Source: Trichaptum fuscoviolaceum
Lineage: Eukaryota; Basidiomycota; Agaricomycetes; Hymenochaetales; Trichaptaceae
Reading direction: 5' to 3'
DNA length: 64,000 bases
Assembly (NCBI GenBank): GCA_910574455.1
Contig: CAJSYZ010000002.1
Coordinates: forward strand, 3,745,671 to 3,809,670
Shown here: one piece after another, positions 21,701 through 32,514 of the stretch
Layout: the number at the start of each line of letters is the position of its first letter
How positions within the stretch are numbered: position 1 is the stretch's first letter
The notes under the pieces: model-generated
The model's database searches: none
Seen by the model: the letters and a program-made list of their open reading frames with translations, nothing else
What the model was told of the DNA's origin: nothing
Made by a program: the position numbers and the translations under genes

Positions 21701-23152
21701 CAATGCTGATGAGGTCTGTCGTTCCCTTTTCGATGAAATTGTCGCATCTAACCTCCAGCATAGACTTCGACGAGCCGTCTTGCACCCAAGCCTTGTCTTG
21801 AGCGAGGATACTGGTGGAGAGGGAACCACTGACAACGACAGCAGCCTAAACGTCAACGACATGATAAAGCAATTTGCTCAGGATGAAGACAGCGACCAGA
21901 CGGGAGAGACGTACGCGCACACTGTTCTGAAAAATCTCTCCGTTGAAGTCGATGAAGAGTGCCCCATTTGCATGGACATTATGGAGGATCCAGTGTTAAT
22001 CCCTGTCTGCATGCATAGAGGGTATGCCCTTTATCTGCATGTCGAAGCTCTTACTAACGGGACATTCCACAGCTGCAAGGACTGCATCTCAGCTTATCTT
22101 CATGGTCGAGCCGAGAAGGGCGAAGAAGGGATATGTCCAACATGTAGTCGTGGTCCAGTGAAGGTATGTTCTAAGAGCTTTGAATGATTGTGTCAGCGGA
22201 CTAAGCGAGGAACAACTAGGCAAGCGAGCTATTAGAAATCGTTAAGCGCAAGCGCATTAGAGATGTCAGCATTGGCATCGAGGCAGCAAAGGACGAGGAT
22301 GGGTTGGAGCCCGCCCCACCCTCTTCTTCGCCGGAAATCGAGCTACGAAGAAATGACTTCAAAAGCTCGACGAAGCTGAATGCTCTCATTCAACATCTTC
22401 GTATGTTAGAGAATGTGCATGTTTGAGTTCTAAACTGACAAATACGCAGGGCGATTGCGCGACCAGGATCCTTGTTTCCGGGTCATCATCTTTTCGCAGT
22501 TTACCAGCTTTTTGGACCTTATTGAAGCCGCAATCATACGCGAGAAATTGTCTTGGTATCGCCTTGATGGAGCGACAGAGATAAAGAAGAGGCATCTGGC
22601 GATCGCAGAGTTTAATAACCCGTCGCGAAAACCCAAGGTATTTTTGCTGAGCTTGAAAGCTGGAGGGGTCGGTCTCAATGTGCGTCTATTGTTGCCAATT
22701 CACGACAAAGCTTGACTCATACTATGTGAACAGCTTACGTCTGCTAATCATGTCTTTATGGTGCGTTACCTTTTGTCAACCTATGTGCGATGATATTCAT
22801 TTTTCTTCAGATGGACTGTTGGTGGAATGCGGCAATCGAGCAGCAAGGTTTGTTCTGTCAAAAGTGCGCATAGATATAAACGCTTATGACCATTATGTAG
22901 CCATCGACCGGGTCCATCGCATCGGTCAGGAGCGAACAGTATTCGTAACCCACTTCATTGTGTGTACATCTACTTTATCCCACTCTTTACACTCTGTTAA
23001 CACTGACACAGATTTCCAACACAATCGAGGGGCGCATACTCCAAATTCAAAAGAAGAAGACTGCTATTATCAAAGAAGCATTCAAGGGTCAGTCCGGCGG
23101 TGACTCTGAGTCAATGGAAAATCTTCGAATTATGTTTGGAGAAGACGAATGA
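18709..23152 (+). CDS. RAD5: DNA damage tolerance helicase/ubiquitin ligase Rad5 (HLTF family)
   Basis: A nuclear SWI2/SNF2 ATPase with a RING E3 that polyubiquitinates PCNA and remodels stalled forks. Exon 1 is [20 protein letters not shown]...; the N-terminus has a basic MRPRKKRRV signal. The HIRAN domain follows ([20 protein letters not shown] to [19 protein letters not shown], then [20 protein letters not shown]). ATPase motif I reads GMGKTIM; motif Ia [18 protein letters not shown]; motif II DEAH in [10 protein letters not shown]. The C3HC4 RING is inserted between the ATPase lobes ([25 protein letters not shown]). Lobe 2 shows [46 protein letters not shown]. It ends RIMFGEDE. More than ten introns. 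Motif I depends on a 5-nt exon. Confidence 0.92.
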
Positions 23153-23413
23153 TTCGATTTGCAATATCTAGATTCATGCTCGGTGTATATATATCATATG
23201 TGTAGCATTATTAAGCTATGATGCATGTTCAGACAATGAAGTTATGTACATATATTGCATAATATGTAAAGATCATTGGCAACTAAAATACTTAGACTAC
23301 AATTATTGTACATAATAGCACAGTCGATCGTCCGTTGTCCTCTCAGGAGCGTTCTACAAGACAGTTCTGACAGAAGAGATTTTGAACAAAAATATACCAT
23401 TCGACAGGAAATT

Positions 23414-23535
23414 GATGAGAATGGGATTCGAACCCATGCCCCGAAAGACCAGATTACGTAATGCTGCGCATTGACGACTCCCTATATAATAGGGTGACCT
23501 TAGTCTGGCGCCTTAGACCGCTCGGCCATCTCACC
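23414..23535 (-). tRNA. tRNA-Leu (anticodon AAG) with a 43-nt intron
   Basis: The acceptor stem pairs GGTGAGA with TCTCATC (one G-T pair). The D arm has GGCCGAGCGGTCTAAGGC, standard for tRNA-Leu. The anticodon stem CCAGA/TCTGG closes a 7-nt loop CTAAGGA once the intron (23455-23497) is removed one base after the anticodon AAG (23499-23501). A long variable arm (TCTTTCGGGGC region) and the T arm GGTTCGAATCC complete a class II tRNA. It reads CUU, and CUC after A34-to-inosine. The intron can form a CCCTA/TAGGG hairpin. CCA is not encoded, as in eukaryotes. Confidence 0.93.
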
Positions 23536-23795
23536 TATGCTGAACCTTAAATCACATATCCAGATCGATACATACAGTAACTGTGACAGTCTCAGATACT
23601 ACCAAACTAGATTCTCACATGAAATCGGATTAGAACTGTGCCAGACAGTAACATTCTGAAGGAAGGCAATGCAAGCAGTTAATTGATATAGTGAGGCACT
23701 ATAAATACACGACAAACGACATATGTAACACAGCAGGATAACAGAATAGGGTGAAAACAAGACAGTCTGCCAAGTTGGAGTTTTGTCGAAGGCGT

Positions 23796-24642
23796 TCACA
23801 TTAACGCTTCTGAGATTGTGAAATGCACATGGTCGCCTTCGCCGAGGGTTAAGCGGACAGGAAGACGGGGATCAATCCGAACGGGACCACTGTTGCCGAC
23901 GTAGAAGTCACCACGCTGGAAGTTGCGGGTGATGGCAGCAGCCTCCTCTTCTGTAAGCGGACGGGGCCGCTTGGTCGGTCGGAACGTCGACGTACTGGCA
24001 TTATAGTCGTAGTAATACTGGGTTGGCATTGTTGTCATCTGCGAGAAAGCAGCTGGGGCTGTGAACGATGCTTGCGCGGAGGCAGACGCTGCTGAAGTGT
24101 GCATTAGGATGGCCATCGGGGAAAGTACCGGAAGCAAATAACAAAGTGTCTTACATTGTCCACCGTTCTGGTCGTTTTGGTCCGGGTCTGGATACGCGCA
24201 TGTTGCCCCGAGGCCGCGCTTCAAGCAAGACTGAGGGGGAAGTCAGATATGGTGCAGCTGGTGGTGTGTTGTACTCTTGCTCACCTGACAAGGCAGCACC
24301 TAAAAAATAGATTGAATTAGAAAGAGCCGCCGGAAGTGAAAAGGCTAATTGTGCGTACCTCACTGCACCTCGTTTTCCCTGTGTGGCACGCCGTGCAAGC
24401 TCTGCGGACTACTCACGATGAGAGAAAATAGAGAAAATATGTTTCATGCACTTACTTCGCGGCACGGGCGAAGACCGGCGCTGCTTTCCCTTTCCACTGC
24501 CCTCGTTACTTGGGGTAGAAGGGGTTTGTTGGTTCTGTTGCATTTGTTGGTCTGGTGGTGGTTGCTGTAGCTGAGAGGTGTCCATCATGCCTTGCTGAGA
24601 GGTGCCCTGCACTGGGGACAACGCGTCACTCAAACCAGACAT
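23796..24642 (-). CDS. Zn(II)2Cys6 binuclear-cluster transcription factor
   Basis: A fungal DNA-binding regulator. Exon 1 (from 24642) encodes MSGLSDALSPVQGTSQQGM and a Gln/Pro-rich stretch, then RRSSPVPR. Three short exons build the zinc cluster: RRACTACHTGKTRCSE, VLPCQ, SCLKRGLGATCAYPDPDQ. Spacing is C-x2-C-x6-C-x5-C-x2-C-x8-C, which fits the Gal4-type cluster. The last exon is Ala/Ser/Thr-rich, then PTKRPRPLTEEEAAAITRNF, and ends GDHVHFTISEALM. I see no fungal-specific middle homology region; the protein is short, roughly 210 residues. Targets are unknown. The adjacent minus-strand BSP peptidase gene lies upstream of it. Confidence 0.85.
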
Positions 24643-25203
24643 GATCTTGATCTTTGATAATTTATTTACTTTGTGTAGAGAACTCCAACGTCGAGGAGGG
24701 GAGGTCTGGGACGGGTAGATGCAACCGTGGACCGTCAGAGGCGGGTGCTGCGGGTGTCTGCCTGGGGCAGGCGGTCGTGCGCGGGCACGCAACCGGCCGT
24801 TGTTCTTATGACTCGCGGGAAGCCGTCTATTTGTTGTTATTTGCATAATTGATGGGCCGCCCTGAGAGCTTTCACCGGTGGACATGGCCCGGGCGACGGC
24901 GGGGACCCGCAGGTGACCCCAGAAGGCGAGGACAATCGAAGCCTCCCTGATCGGAGCAGCCCGAGCGCGGTCGCACGGCGGCTGTAGAGCCGTGCCTGTA
25001 TCTTCGCCGGTGTTCTGCTCCGCGTGATGCGGACGTTATCCGGACTCGGTTCCAGCACGTTTCCAGACGACAAATGCGGATAGTACCCCAAATATATATT
25101 AAAGCGGCCGAATTCGGCATTCGGAGAACCCGAACGGCCGAGCATGCCGTCATTGTTAATGCCAAGTCCGGCCGTCCGCGGGAGTGCATACAGGCAGAGC
25201 AGT
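24643..25203. other. Intergenic, upstream of the Zn2Cys6 gene
   Basis: This 561-bp GC-rich stretch lies 5' of the zinc-cluster gene and 3' of the BSP gene. It contains CGG-N5-CCG at 25122-25132 nested between two CGGCCG hexamers (25105-25110, 25135-25140). Paired CGG half-sites are typical targets of zinc-cluster proteins. No gene is seen. Confidence 0.5.
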
Positions 25204-26040
25204 CTACAACGAGGCTTTGTACACCTTCCAGAGGTCGTCTACGGGCTGCCCGGTCAACTCTCTCCAAACATCAGGTTGATATTTTTTATCCCGCATTGCC
25301 TCGTTGAGCTTCTTCACGCTGAAGCCGGCATAAGTGTTCTCGGCCCATTCCAGAAAGTACCCTGTTGTTTGATATCCCTCGTCCCAGCGATTGCCTCCCC
25401 TTTTCCAGTGCGGTGGGGACAGCCCCGCCTTCAAGCGAACATAGTCTGCGCAGCGCTAAGCACCAATTATGAAAAGTCCAGAATATGTAAACAAACCTGC
25501 AATGCCCTCAATAAGTCCGCCGGGACACGAGCCCTTCGCGTTGTACTGGAAGCAGTGTACCATCTCGTGCACAATGACACCCATGATTTCATCCTTGGCA
25601 CGCTGTTTGTTGTTTTCAATATGCCGAGTAGAGAAGTGTATCTCCTTGTGATCGTTATCCAAATCGCTGCCCATCGTGTGTGCCACGCCGTCCATGTCTT
25701 CCAAGTACAGTGTTACCGATCTCACACTATATGCACATCTCAACGTCAGTCATGGCTTGCCCTAGAAGCACCGCACTCACGTCCTCGGGCAGGTCTCCAG
25801 CGTATAGAGTGTCTTCAGCACTGACAGGACCGCGTTCCGGAGCGCCATCGTGGGGTGAATATGCGTAAAGAACATCGCAGAGCCAGCGGTCGACACATCC
25901 TTGGTGATCAGACGAAGCTTCGGGGCTGGCCAGTCTGTAGGAACCGGTGGCAGGGGCTGCTGCCTGTCGTCGTTCGGGCCTAGCGGTGCTTGCGCATTAG
26001 TCTCGTCGTTGTGGTGCAAGGACGGCATGTGGAGGCGCAT
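25204..26040 (-). CDS. Basic secretory protein (BSP) family peptidase
   Basis: A member of the plant/fungal basic secretory protein family, putative zinc metallopeptidases. From MRLHMPSLHHNDE a Pro/Gln-rich leader gives way to APKLRLITKDVSTAGSAMFF, then ALRNAVLSVLKTLYTLETCP. Across an intron it continues VRSVTLYLEDMDGVAHTMGS, DNDHKEIHFSTRHIEN, and the active-site motif HEMVHCFQYNAKG (HExxH). A second intron (about 25458-25498) joins EGIAD to YVRLKAGLSPPHWKRGG; then DEGYQTTGYFLEWAENTYAG and the end DDLWKVYKASL. Start chosen as the first in-frame ATG (26040); the frame is open further upstream but without ATG. No signal peptide is apparent, so secretion is not supported by sequence. Substrate unknown. 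Confidence 0.87.
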
Positions 26041-26782
26041 GAAGTGCAGTAATGAATGGCGATGTGGTCGTTGGTGAGTATGCGGAATCAACCTGGGACC
26101 GATTGAGATTCGCAGCGGGCTGACGGCGACCCATTTGTACTGCTGCCACGTCTGCGTCACAATGCTGGCTCAATTAGAATGTGTCTCAGACATCGCTGTA
26201 CGATGTTGTCTGCCCAAACGACTTTGCTATCGCTGTGGCTGGAGTCGGCATGTAGACGGCAGTCAGGTCCGGGGATAAAGCCAGGAGTGCGAGTAGCAAG
26301 TAGAGTCCGATGCCACAAAGGCACAGCAGGACGACGACCAGAGGCGACAAAACACCCTGATATCACCCATCGTTCGCCCAGCTCTCCACCAACGCCATCC
26401 GACAAGCGATGAGCAAATACGAGTTCTATGAAGCCATTCGATGCGATTCCTCGTCTGGCCACCCACACGACTAATGGGTTCCGTCGATGAAGATCTTCCG
26501 GTAACGTCCTTCCCAAAGCACAGAGCGCTTCAAATACAGTCACTGAATTAGTATCACAGACAAGCTGAGAATACCGTCGAATATCTAGAAAACTATGAAT
26601 ACAGATAAGTAACTATTGTATGCTTATAGCTGCTCCTTCATGAACGAATACAGAAAGCACAGAGAGATAAGTTAGATGCATCGAAGGTCCCGAAAGCGTA
26701 AATGTAGATATGCGACAGAACGTGAGCTTAGTCGTGAAAAGTGTCGAGTGTAGCTGTGCCAGGGGTAGTATTATAGATAGAC
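26041..26782. other. Intergenic between the BSP gene and FCP1
   Basis: This 742-bp gap includes a 128-codon open frame on the minus strand (26157-26543) with no recognisable family. An overlapping plus-strand frame is also open, so base composition may explain both. I do not call a gene. The left part should hold the BSP promoter. Confidence 0.45.
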
Positions 26783-29700
26783 TTATCCCAACTCCTCCGC
26801 AAGTTCTCGTGCAAGGAAGTCATCGTCAAATTCTTCACCTTCGGATGAGTCAGTATCCTCCTCGTATTCCTCATCTTCATTTAGAGTAGAGTCCTGCGCA
26901 CGTGTAGGTGTTGCAGGACGGCTGTCACCCATATCCTCATTTTCGTCGTTTTCGGCCTTTGAACTGATGTCATTAGCGAGCACTGTTTCCTTCAAAGGTG
27001 ACATCCCTGATCGGTCAGCCGCAAGTTTCTTTCGTTTAGCAAGTGGGGACCGTAACGCATCACGGCGATTGTTGAACTCTGAAGGTGTTAAGCTCCTCAA
27101 TCGCTTTCGTTTGCCACGAGGGGTCGAAGGTAAGCTGAAGTGATAACTTTGATCAGTGAATCAGAAGAGAGGTGCAGTTGGCAAAAATCTACCTCGGTAA
27201 ATTTTCGGCATCCTCCATTGCAAGATCGCTTTCTTCTTCGTCCGCATTACTACTTCGTCCACTGGCACTAACAACACTTCTCCGATCATCATCATCACTG
27301 TCACTCTCCATCATCGCTGCATCCACTTCGTCATTGACGTTCTGCCAATCGACATCGCCAAGATCGAGATCCTCCGGGGTAAGGTCGGTCACCTCAGATG
27401 GTGCACCAGAAGTGTCTCCTTGAGACTTACTGGTTTCCTCTGTTGCTCCCACCGCTGCAAGCAGCTCCTTCGACAACTCGTCCTCGTTTATCTCGCCGGC
27501 TTCGGCCTCACCATCCCCTTCATTTTCGCCGACGAGTTCTTCAGGGTCAGTGTCTGTTGATATGGCATTTGGGTCCGAGGGAGGGCTCGATGCGGATTCA
27601 GGCTGGGGGGTCGTAGAATGAGGTTCATCATCTACAAGGTATAGCCGCTCGTCTTGTCGCTTCCACCTGGCAACAGAGTCTTGGAACCACTGAATCCATA
27701 CAACGAATATACCTCCTCTTGAACGCGCTTTCTCGACCTTCTGTGTCCCCCGCTGGATATTAGGTGATTAGAGATAGGTGACTATTGACGTAAAGAGAAC
27801 TGAAGCACCTTCGAGGTCACGACGTGTGTTACAGCATCAACCATATCTTTGTGGCATGTCGCTCCAAAGGCGCGTGCCATCCTCCATATTTCGGTAGACT
27901 CGTGAACAATTGGAGTATTTGTAGGAATAACGCCTGAGAATAATATGTGAATATCCTTGAAGGTTTCCATGCGAATTTTTGGGATAATAAGCTGAATTAT
28001 CATATGGTGGGTCAATGAATGTTAGCGTAACTGGTTCATTGACTCACTTTCACATCGTAGGGAACGTCGCGGCGTACGACGGATTGTCTACGTTTACTCA
28101 GTTTATTCTCCGGCAAGCGATTATCATATGCCTCGAAAAACTTGCGATGTACTTCGTCCAGAAGCTAGAAGAAGTTGAGCAGCTCTCTTTAACATTGTTA
28201 CATAAAATAGCCCACCTGGCCAATACGAGTGAGCTCCGTATCATCGTTCTTCAACAGAGCCTTCCTATGGTGCTTGCTTTTGCCTTGATCGGGTGCATCA
28301 GATGGCACTCCATTGGAATTCGATTCTACAGATGCGTCTAAAGGTGTCTCTTCTTCCTCCTTGTCTTCCTCCAGCAATTCCTGCTTTTTGGCCAACGGAC
28401 GCTCTTCTAACTGGGCCTCTAGAGCAAGTGTGTTCTGAGTGATCATCTCCGTCTTAACCACAATCTGTTTCTCGTCGGAGTCCTCCACAGCTGTCGTGTC
28501 AGATGTGTCAGACAGGTTGCTTGAGAGTTCAGGAGAAGAAGGGACTGGTATCGGCGGAGACGATAATGTGGCACTATCTTTCGCATCTACCAGAGGAAGC
28601 TTCTGCTCCGTCGGGACATCTTTAAGCAAGTCCACTTGCTTAGGTAGGAATGTCGAATTAATATCTCCAATTCCTACAAAAAAGTCATCTTGAAGTGTAC
28701 AATCAGTGGAAGACCCTCATAATGACTTTATTAGACTGACATGGAATAACTTTTAGTAAATTCGGACTCCATTCCCAAACATCTGCACGATCGTCAATAA
28801 TGACCACCATAGATGTATCGCATGGAAAGAGTCTGCGCAAGCTCTTCTGAGTCAAGCCTATAAAACCAACATCAGGAGAGATCCAAACAGCATAGACAGT
28901 ATAACTACTCACTCCCACTCTCGTCCCGACTTAATATTCGGCCACCAAAAAGGGTCCCATCAGGATCTATAGCTGCACAAACCTCTTCAGCATAAGCCCG
29001 AGTTCCCATCGTGTAAACATGCATCTCATATTTCTTTGCAACTGATGGAAGAAATTCCTGCCATCCTGGTCTAAACCCTACGTAAGAGAATCGCTTAACG
29101 TCAAAGTAAGTGGCAATAGTGCTCACCGAGGTTTGACGTAGTACAGACACCCCTCATTTTGTATACCTTTCTGCTTTCCTTTGTCCTGCCAACGAGGACG
29201 GGGCGCACTAAATGTGTCTGGAGCGAGGCGGAACTTTTTAACATCCTTGAGTGCTTCCCAGTTGGGATTCACTTCCTCATCTTCCTCATCGTCGTCGTCG
29301 CTGTCACTACTGTCATCGCTGCCCTCTTCCTTCACTCCATCCTTCGCTTTGTTCTTTCTCGCCTCTCGACGTGCTTGCCGTTCTTCCCATGCCTCGCCTT
29401 CGGATATCCATTCCCCAACTGTTGGATCGACTGTCGCGTGCACAATCGTCTGGTCCAGATCGACAATGAGCGAGAGCTTTCGCGAAGCGAGGAGATGTTC
29501 GGCAGTATCCCGCTCCAGTTTCTGTGCTTCTTCAAGGGATACGGTAGGTCCCGATGCAGAGTGCGTCATCTGTATTGTCGCGCGAGATGACTCCGGTCTG
29601 CCTGTATAGTCAAAGCTTGATGCCACCCGTGCTCGTGAGTAACTTATAGACCTACAATGTTCAACACCACTTACTTATCCATGTCCATACCACACAAAGC

Positions 29701-30015
29701 ACATAGACCATTAAACTGGACACCATGCTTGCAAGGTTCGATGATGTTCAATACTGCCTTGTCTCGCGCCCGCTGGCGGGTGATCATGTCCCCTATTTTC
29801 ACATTCCAAGACTTGATATCACCATCGAATGTCGCATCCCAGGAGCCATAGCGAGTTTCTGATTCTTTGACGTTTCCCGGCGGTATATGCAGGAAGGAGT
29901 AAGTTAGCAGCCGGTGTCCGGGCTTGACAGAGGCACCCGCGCGAGCGGGAAGCGAGTGTACTTTGATTGGAAATGGAAGGGTGTCCGGGAGGAATATTTC
30001 GGTTGGAGAGGCCAT
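26783..30015 (-). CDS. FCP1: RNA polymerase II CTD phosphatase Fcp1
   Basis: The nuclear Ser/Thr phosphatase that recycles Pol II by dephosphorylating its C-terminal domain. Exon 1 (from 30015) gives MASPTEIFLPDTLPFPIKVH and the N-terminal biotinyl-like fold, ending EPCKHGVQFNGLCALCGMDM. The catalytic domain has KLSLIVDLDQTIVHATVDPT, i.e. the DxDxT signature with both Asp, then an acidic insertion, YYVKPRPGWQEFLPSVAKKY, YTMGTRAYAEEVCAAIDP, FGGRILSRDESG and VVIIDDRADVWEWSPNLLKV with the metal-binding Asp pair. A BRCT domain follows (DIHILFSGVIPTN...ARAFGATCHKDMVDAVTHVV to FVVWIQWFQDSVARWKR). The acidic C-terminus ends EEFDDDFLARELAEELG. About ten introns. Confidence 0.93.
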
Positions 30016-30271
30016 GGGTGGGCCACACCTTTGGGAAGTGACACAGCGATGAGCGTCTCAGTCGAATACAAGAAAACGTGCTCAGCAAGTTCACTCATCA
30101 CTCATACTTCAACCCCTTCCAGTAACCATCCCTTTCCCACGCTTTATACAGGCCGTGACGTAAAAACCTTAAATTAAGCGATCTACGATTACAACAAGCA
30201 ACTTGCACTACAAAGCAAAACAACCATCACTAGAACAACAGGAAAGATAGCAATAGAACGATAAATGGACA
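30016..30271. other. Intergenic upstream of FCP1
   Basis: This 256-bp gap should hold the FCP1 promoter and the 3' untranslated region of membrane protein A. A TGACGTAA CRE-like site lies at about 30154-30161. Its use is untested. Confidence 0.4.
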
Positions 30272-32081
30272 TTATACATCTTCGGGGTATGCAGGCAATT
30301 GTGAAAGAGAGTCGTTCGTCATTTTTCGCACAACGTTTTGAGCATGACCAGGCGAAGGACCGTCTATTCTCTGGACGACCAACTCGAGAATTCTGTCAAC
30401 AAGCGCAGATTCATCGCGCATTGGCGTCCCACTCCCGACAGCACGTGGATTTGGTAATACTCGAGGAGGATAGGTTATTTCATCTCCCTGATGATGCGAA
30501 GCGGAATCAGATGGATAAATAGTCGGCACATGAGTCGGGGGTGCAAGGATCGAATCTGGTCTGTCGAAGTCATATGATGCATCGAAGTTGGTACTGGGTG
30601 TGCGCGAGCGTCTCGGTGACTTCGTACGATCAGCATATCCATATCCAGAGAAATACGCATTGGCGTCCGATGAGGTGAAAGACTGCGCCGTTTGTGGACG
30701 ATCCAGAGTGACAACAAAGGGTGTTAACCTGCCATCGCCCCTTCGAAGCCATCGTGGCAAGAGAATTGATGAAGAGAACATAGAGTGGCCTGTCTCTTTC
30801 GGCCTGTGCCTGCTCCTGTATCTGGAATAGAAGTACAAGCTGAGCACAGTCAAGATAGTTATCGCTGCCACTATGGGTCCAACAATAGCACCGACCGACA
30901 CATGGCTTTGTCTAACCACATTAAGGTCAACAGAAGCTTAATTGTCAGACGTAGAGTATCGCCACTCACGAAGGAGCTGAGACGGACATAGCACTCGCAA
31001 ACTGCGTTACGTCAACTCGGTTTAATGAAAACACCTCGTTAACTCCGAGATTCGTGATGTTCAGGAAGTGCGGAACAGTCTCGTTGAGTCCATCTTCATA
31101 AAAGAGAAGCAAATTGCCGATTAACCAATTTGAACTGCCGTTTAGCACCCTTTCCTTGCCATCCAGCGTCTGTATCACAATGATCAGTTTGAAGCAGATG
31201 TCAAGTCTTTCCTTCAATTTCAACCTACCACTGAATATTGACCATGCCCAAATGTCGTAGAACCATACACGGCCACAGCCCTTCCACAAAAATTAAGAGA
31301 GGCGGATGCGCCAAAATCAGACGTCGTGTGAAAAGGGGCAGATGATGACGATGACGGAACACCAGAAACAACTTTATCAGGCGTCCAGTTGCCAGTGTAA
31401 GTTATGGCTGTCGTATTTTGGTTATCGTATGTAAGGGTTCCAGGTGGTGAAGAGCTTCACAAATTCGTCATTCATAAGGAAGTCAAGATTAAACTATAAG
31501 CTCACTTGCTATCTGCGATCGAAGTGACGATGGCTTGTCGGAAAGACAAGACCTGTTGATCACTTGTAGGCTTTGCAACCAATGTCACATTATGAAAGCC
31601 CGCATCAAGACCCGACTGAGAGAAGAAAACGCCCTGATCAGTCGTGGGTCTAGCGATTGTACTGTTGTCGAGTACGACTTCGTAAGAGGAGTTGGTGGTC
31701 CCGTAAAGTGCAATGCCTATGCCTACGGGTATGAAAAGTTTCAGTATTTCCGTACACGAGTATGTCAGCATCACATACCGTAGAATATTAGCGAGACTTG
31801 TGCTCCATCTAATGAAGTCAGGTGGAACGAATCCCCTGAGATTGTCTCGCCAGTCTGCGCATTATACCCCGAGCCAGTATACCAAGTCTGCCAGCCTTTG
31901 CTTAATTCGTGCCCATCAGCTTTGGATTGATAACAATAAGCGCACACGCGCGATGTCCTATGCGTCAGCTCTCCATTTCCCGGGCACAATAGCATACAAG
32001 AGCAAGCTTACCGTATGGTGAATACGACAATATAGGGCTCGTATCGTCGATGGTAAAATTCCACGACACTGGGCCAGCCAT
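30272..32081 (-). CDS. Single-pass membrane protein with two extracellular beta-rich domains, paralogue A
   Basis: Not a family with a known function. The mature N-terminus reads AGPVSWNFTIDDTSPILSYS, then GWQTWYTGSGYNAQTGETIS, GDSFHLTSLDGAQVSLIFYG, IALYGTTNSSYEVVLDNST, and GVFFSQSGLDAGFHNVTLVA. A second, similar module follows (TYTGNWTPD, FCGRAVAVYGS, GNLLLFYEDGLNETVPHFLN). Several N-glycosylation sites (NSS, NST, NVT, NET) fit an external location. One TM helix (VGAIVGPIVAAITILTVLSL) is followed by basic RYRSRHRPK and a Ser/Pro-rich cytosolic tail of about 180 residues ending LPAYPEDV. The first ATG in frame (32081) gives no signal peptide; an upstream exon encoding a hydrophobic stretch (PLILFAFNFAS, about 32150-32210) is possible. 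About six introns. Paralogue B lies immediately upstream. Confidence 0.72.
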
Positions 32082-32514
32082 GGCGTCGTGAACTGACGTT
32101 AGGACGAGTGCTAAAGGAAGGGAGGGAAAGGGGGAGTGCACCCCAGCAACAGACTATACGTACCATTACAATAAGCATTGGAAGCGAAGTTGAAAGCGAA
32201 AAGGATCAAAGGGACTGCCTAATCCAGCACAAGCGCCCATCAATTACGGCAATGCGTGCGAATCTATCCGAGATTGATTCCGGTTCCGGTGGTACCGCAC
32301 ATCTTTCGCCACCTTACCACCTTATGTCTCTCCGACCTTTTGATCGCCAGTGATGATGCACAAGCACACTAACGTAGGTATGAGATTTGTATCCACGATT
32401 AATAAAATCCAGATGGGAACCGTAAAATTGCGGTGATAGTCAGTGATTCAGTATAAGTATGTAATATGATATCTAAAGTGAGAAAGTAAAAGTGTTAGAC
32501 CCATTTAAAAAACA
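32082..32514. other. Intergenic between membrane-protein paralogues A and B
   Basis: This 433-bp stretch holds the promoter of paralogue A, possibly its signal-peptide exon (32150-32210), and the 3' untranslated region of paralogue B. No other gene is seen. Confidence 0.45.

Noticed and set aside
8579..26040. Secondary-metabolite gene cluster (methyltransferase, transporter, Zn2Cys6 factor, peptidase)
   Set aside because: No backbone synthase is present and the candidate members are separated by housekeeping genes.
26157..26543. 128-codon frame on the minus strand
   Set aside because: No recognisable motif, and the opposite strand is also open; not enough evidence for a gene.
29181..29609. 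Ser-rich 142-codon frame on the plus strand
   Set aside because: It is the complement of the acidic Asp/Glu repeat region of FCP1.
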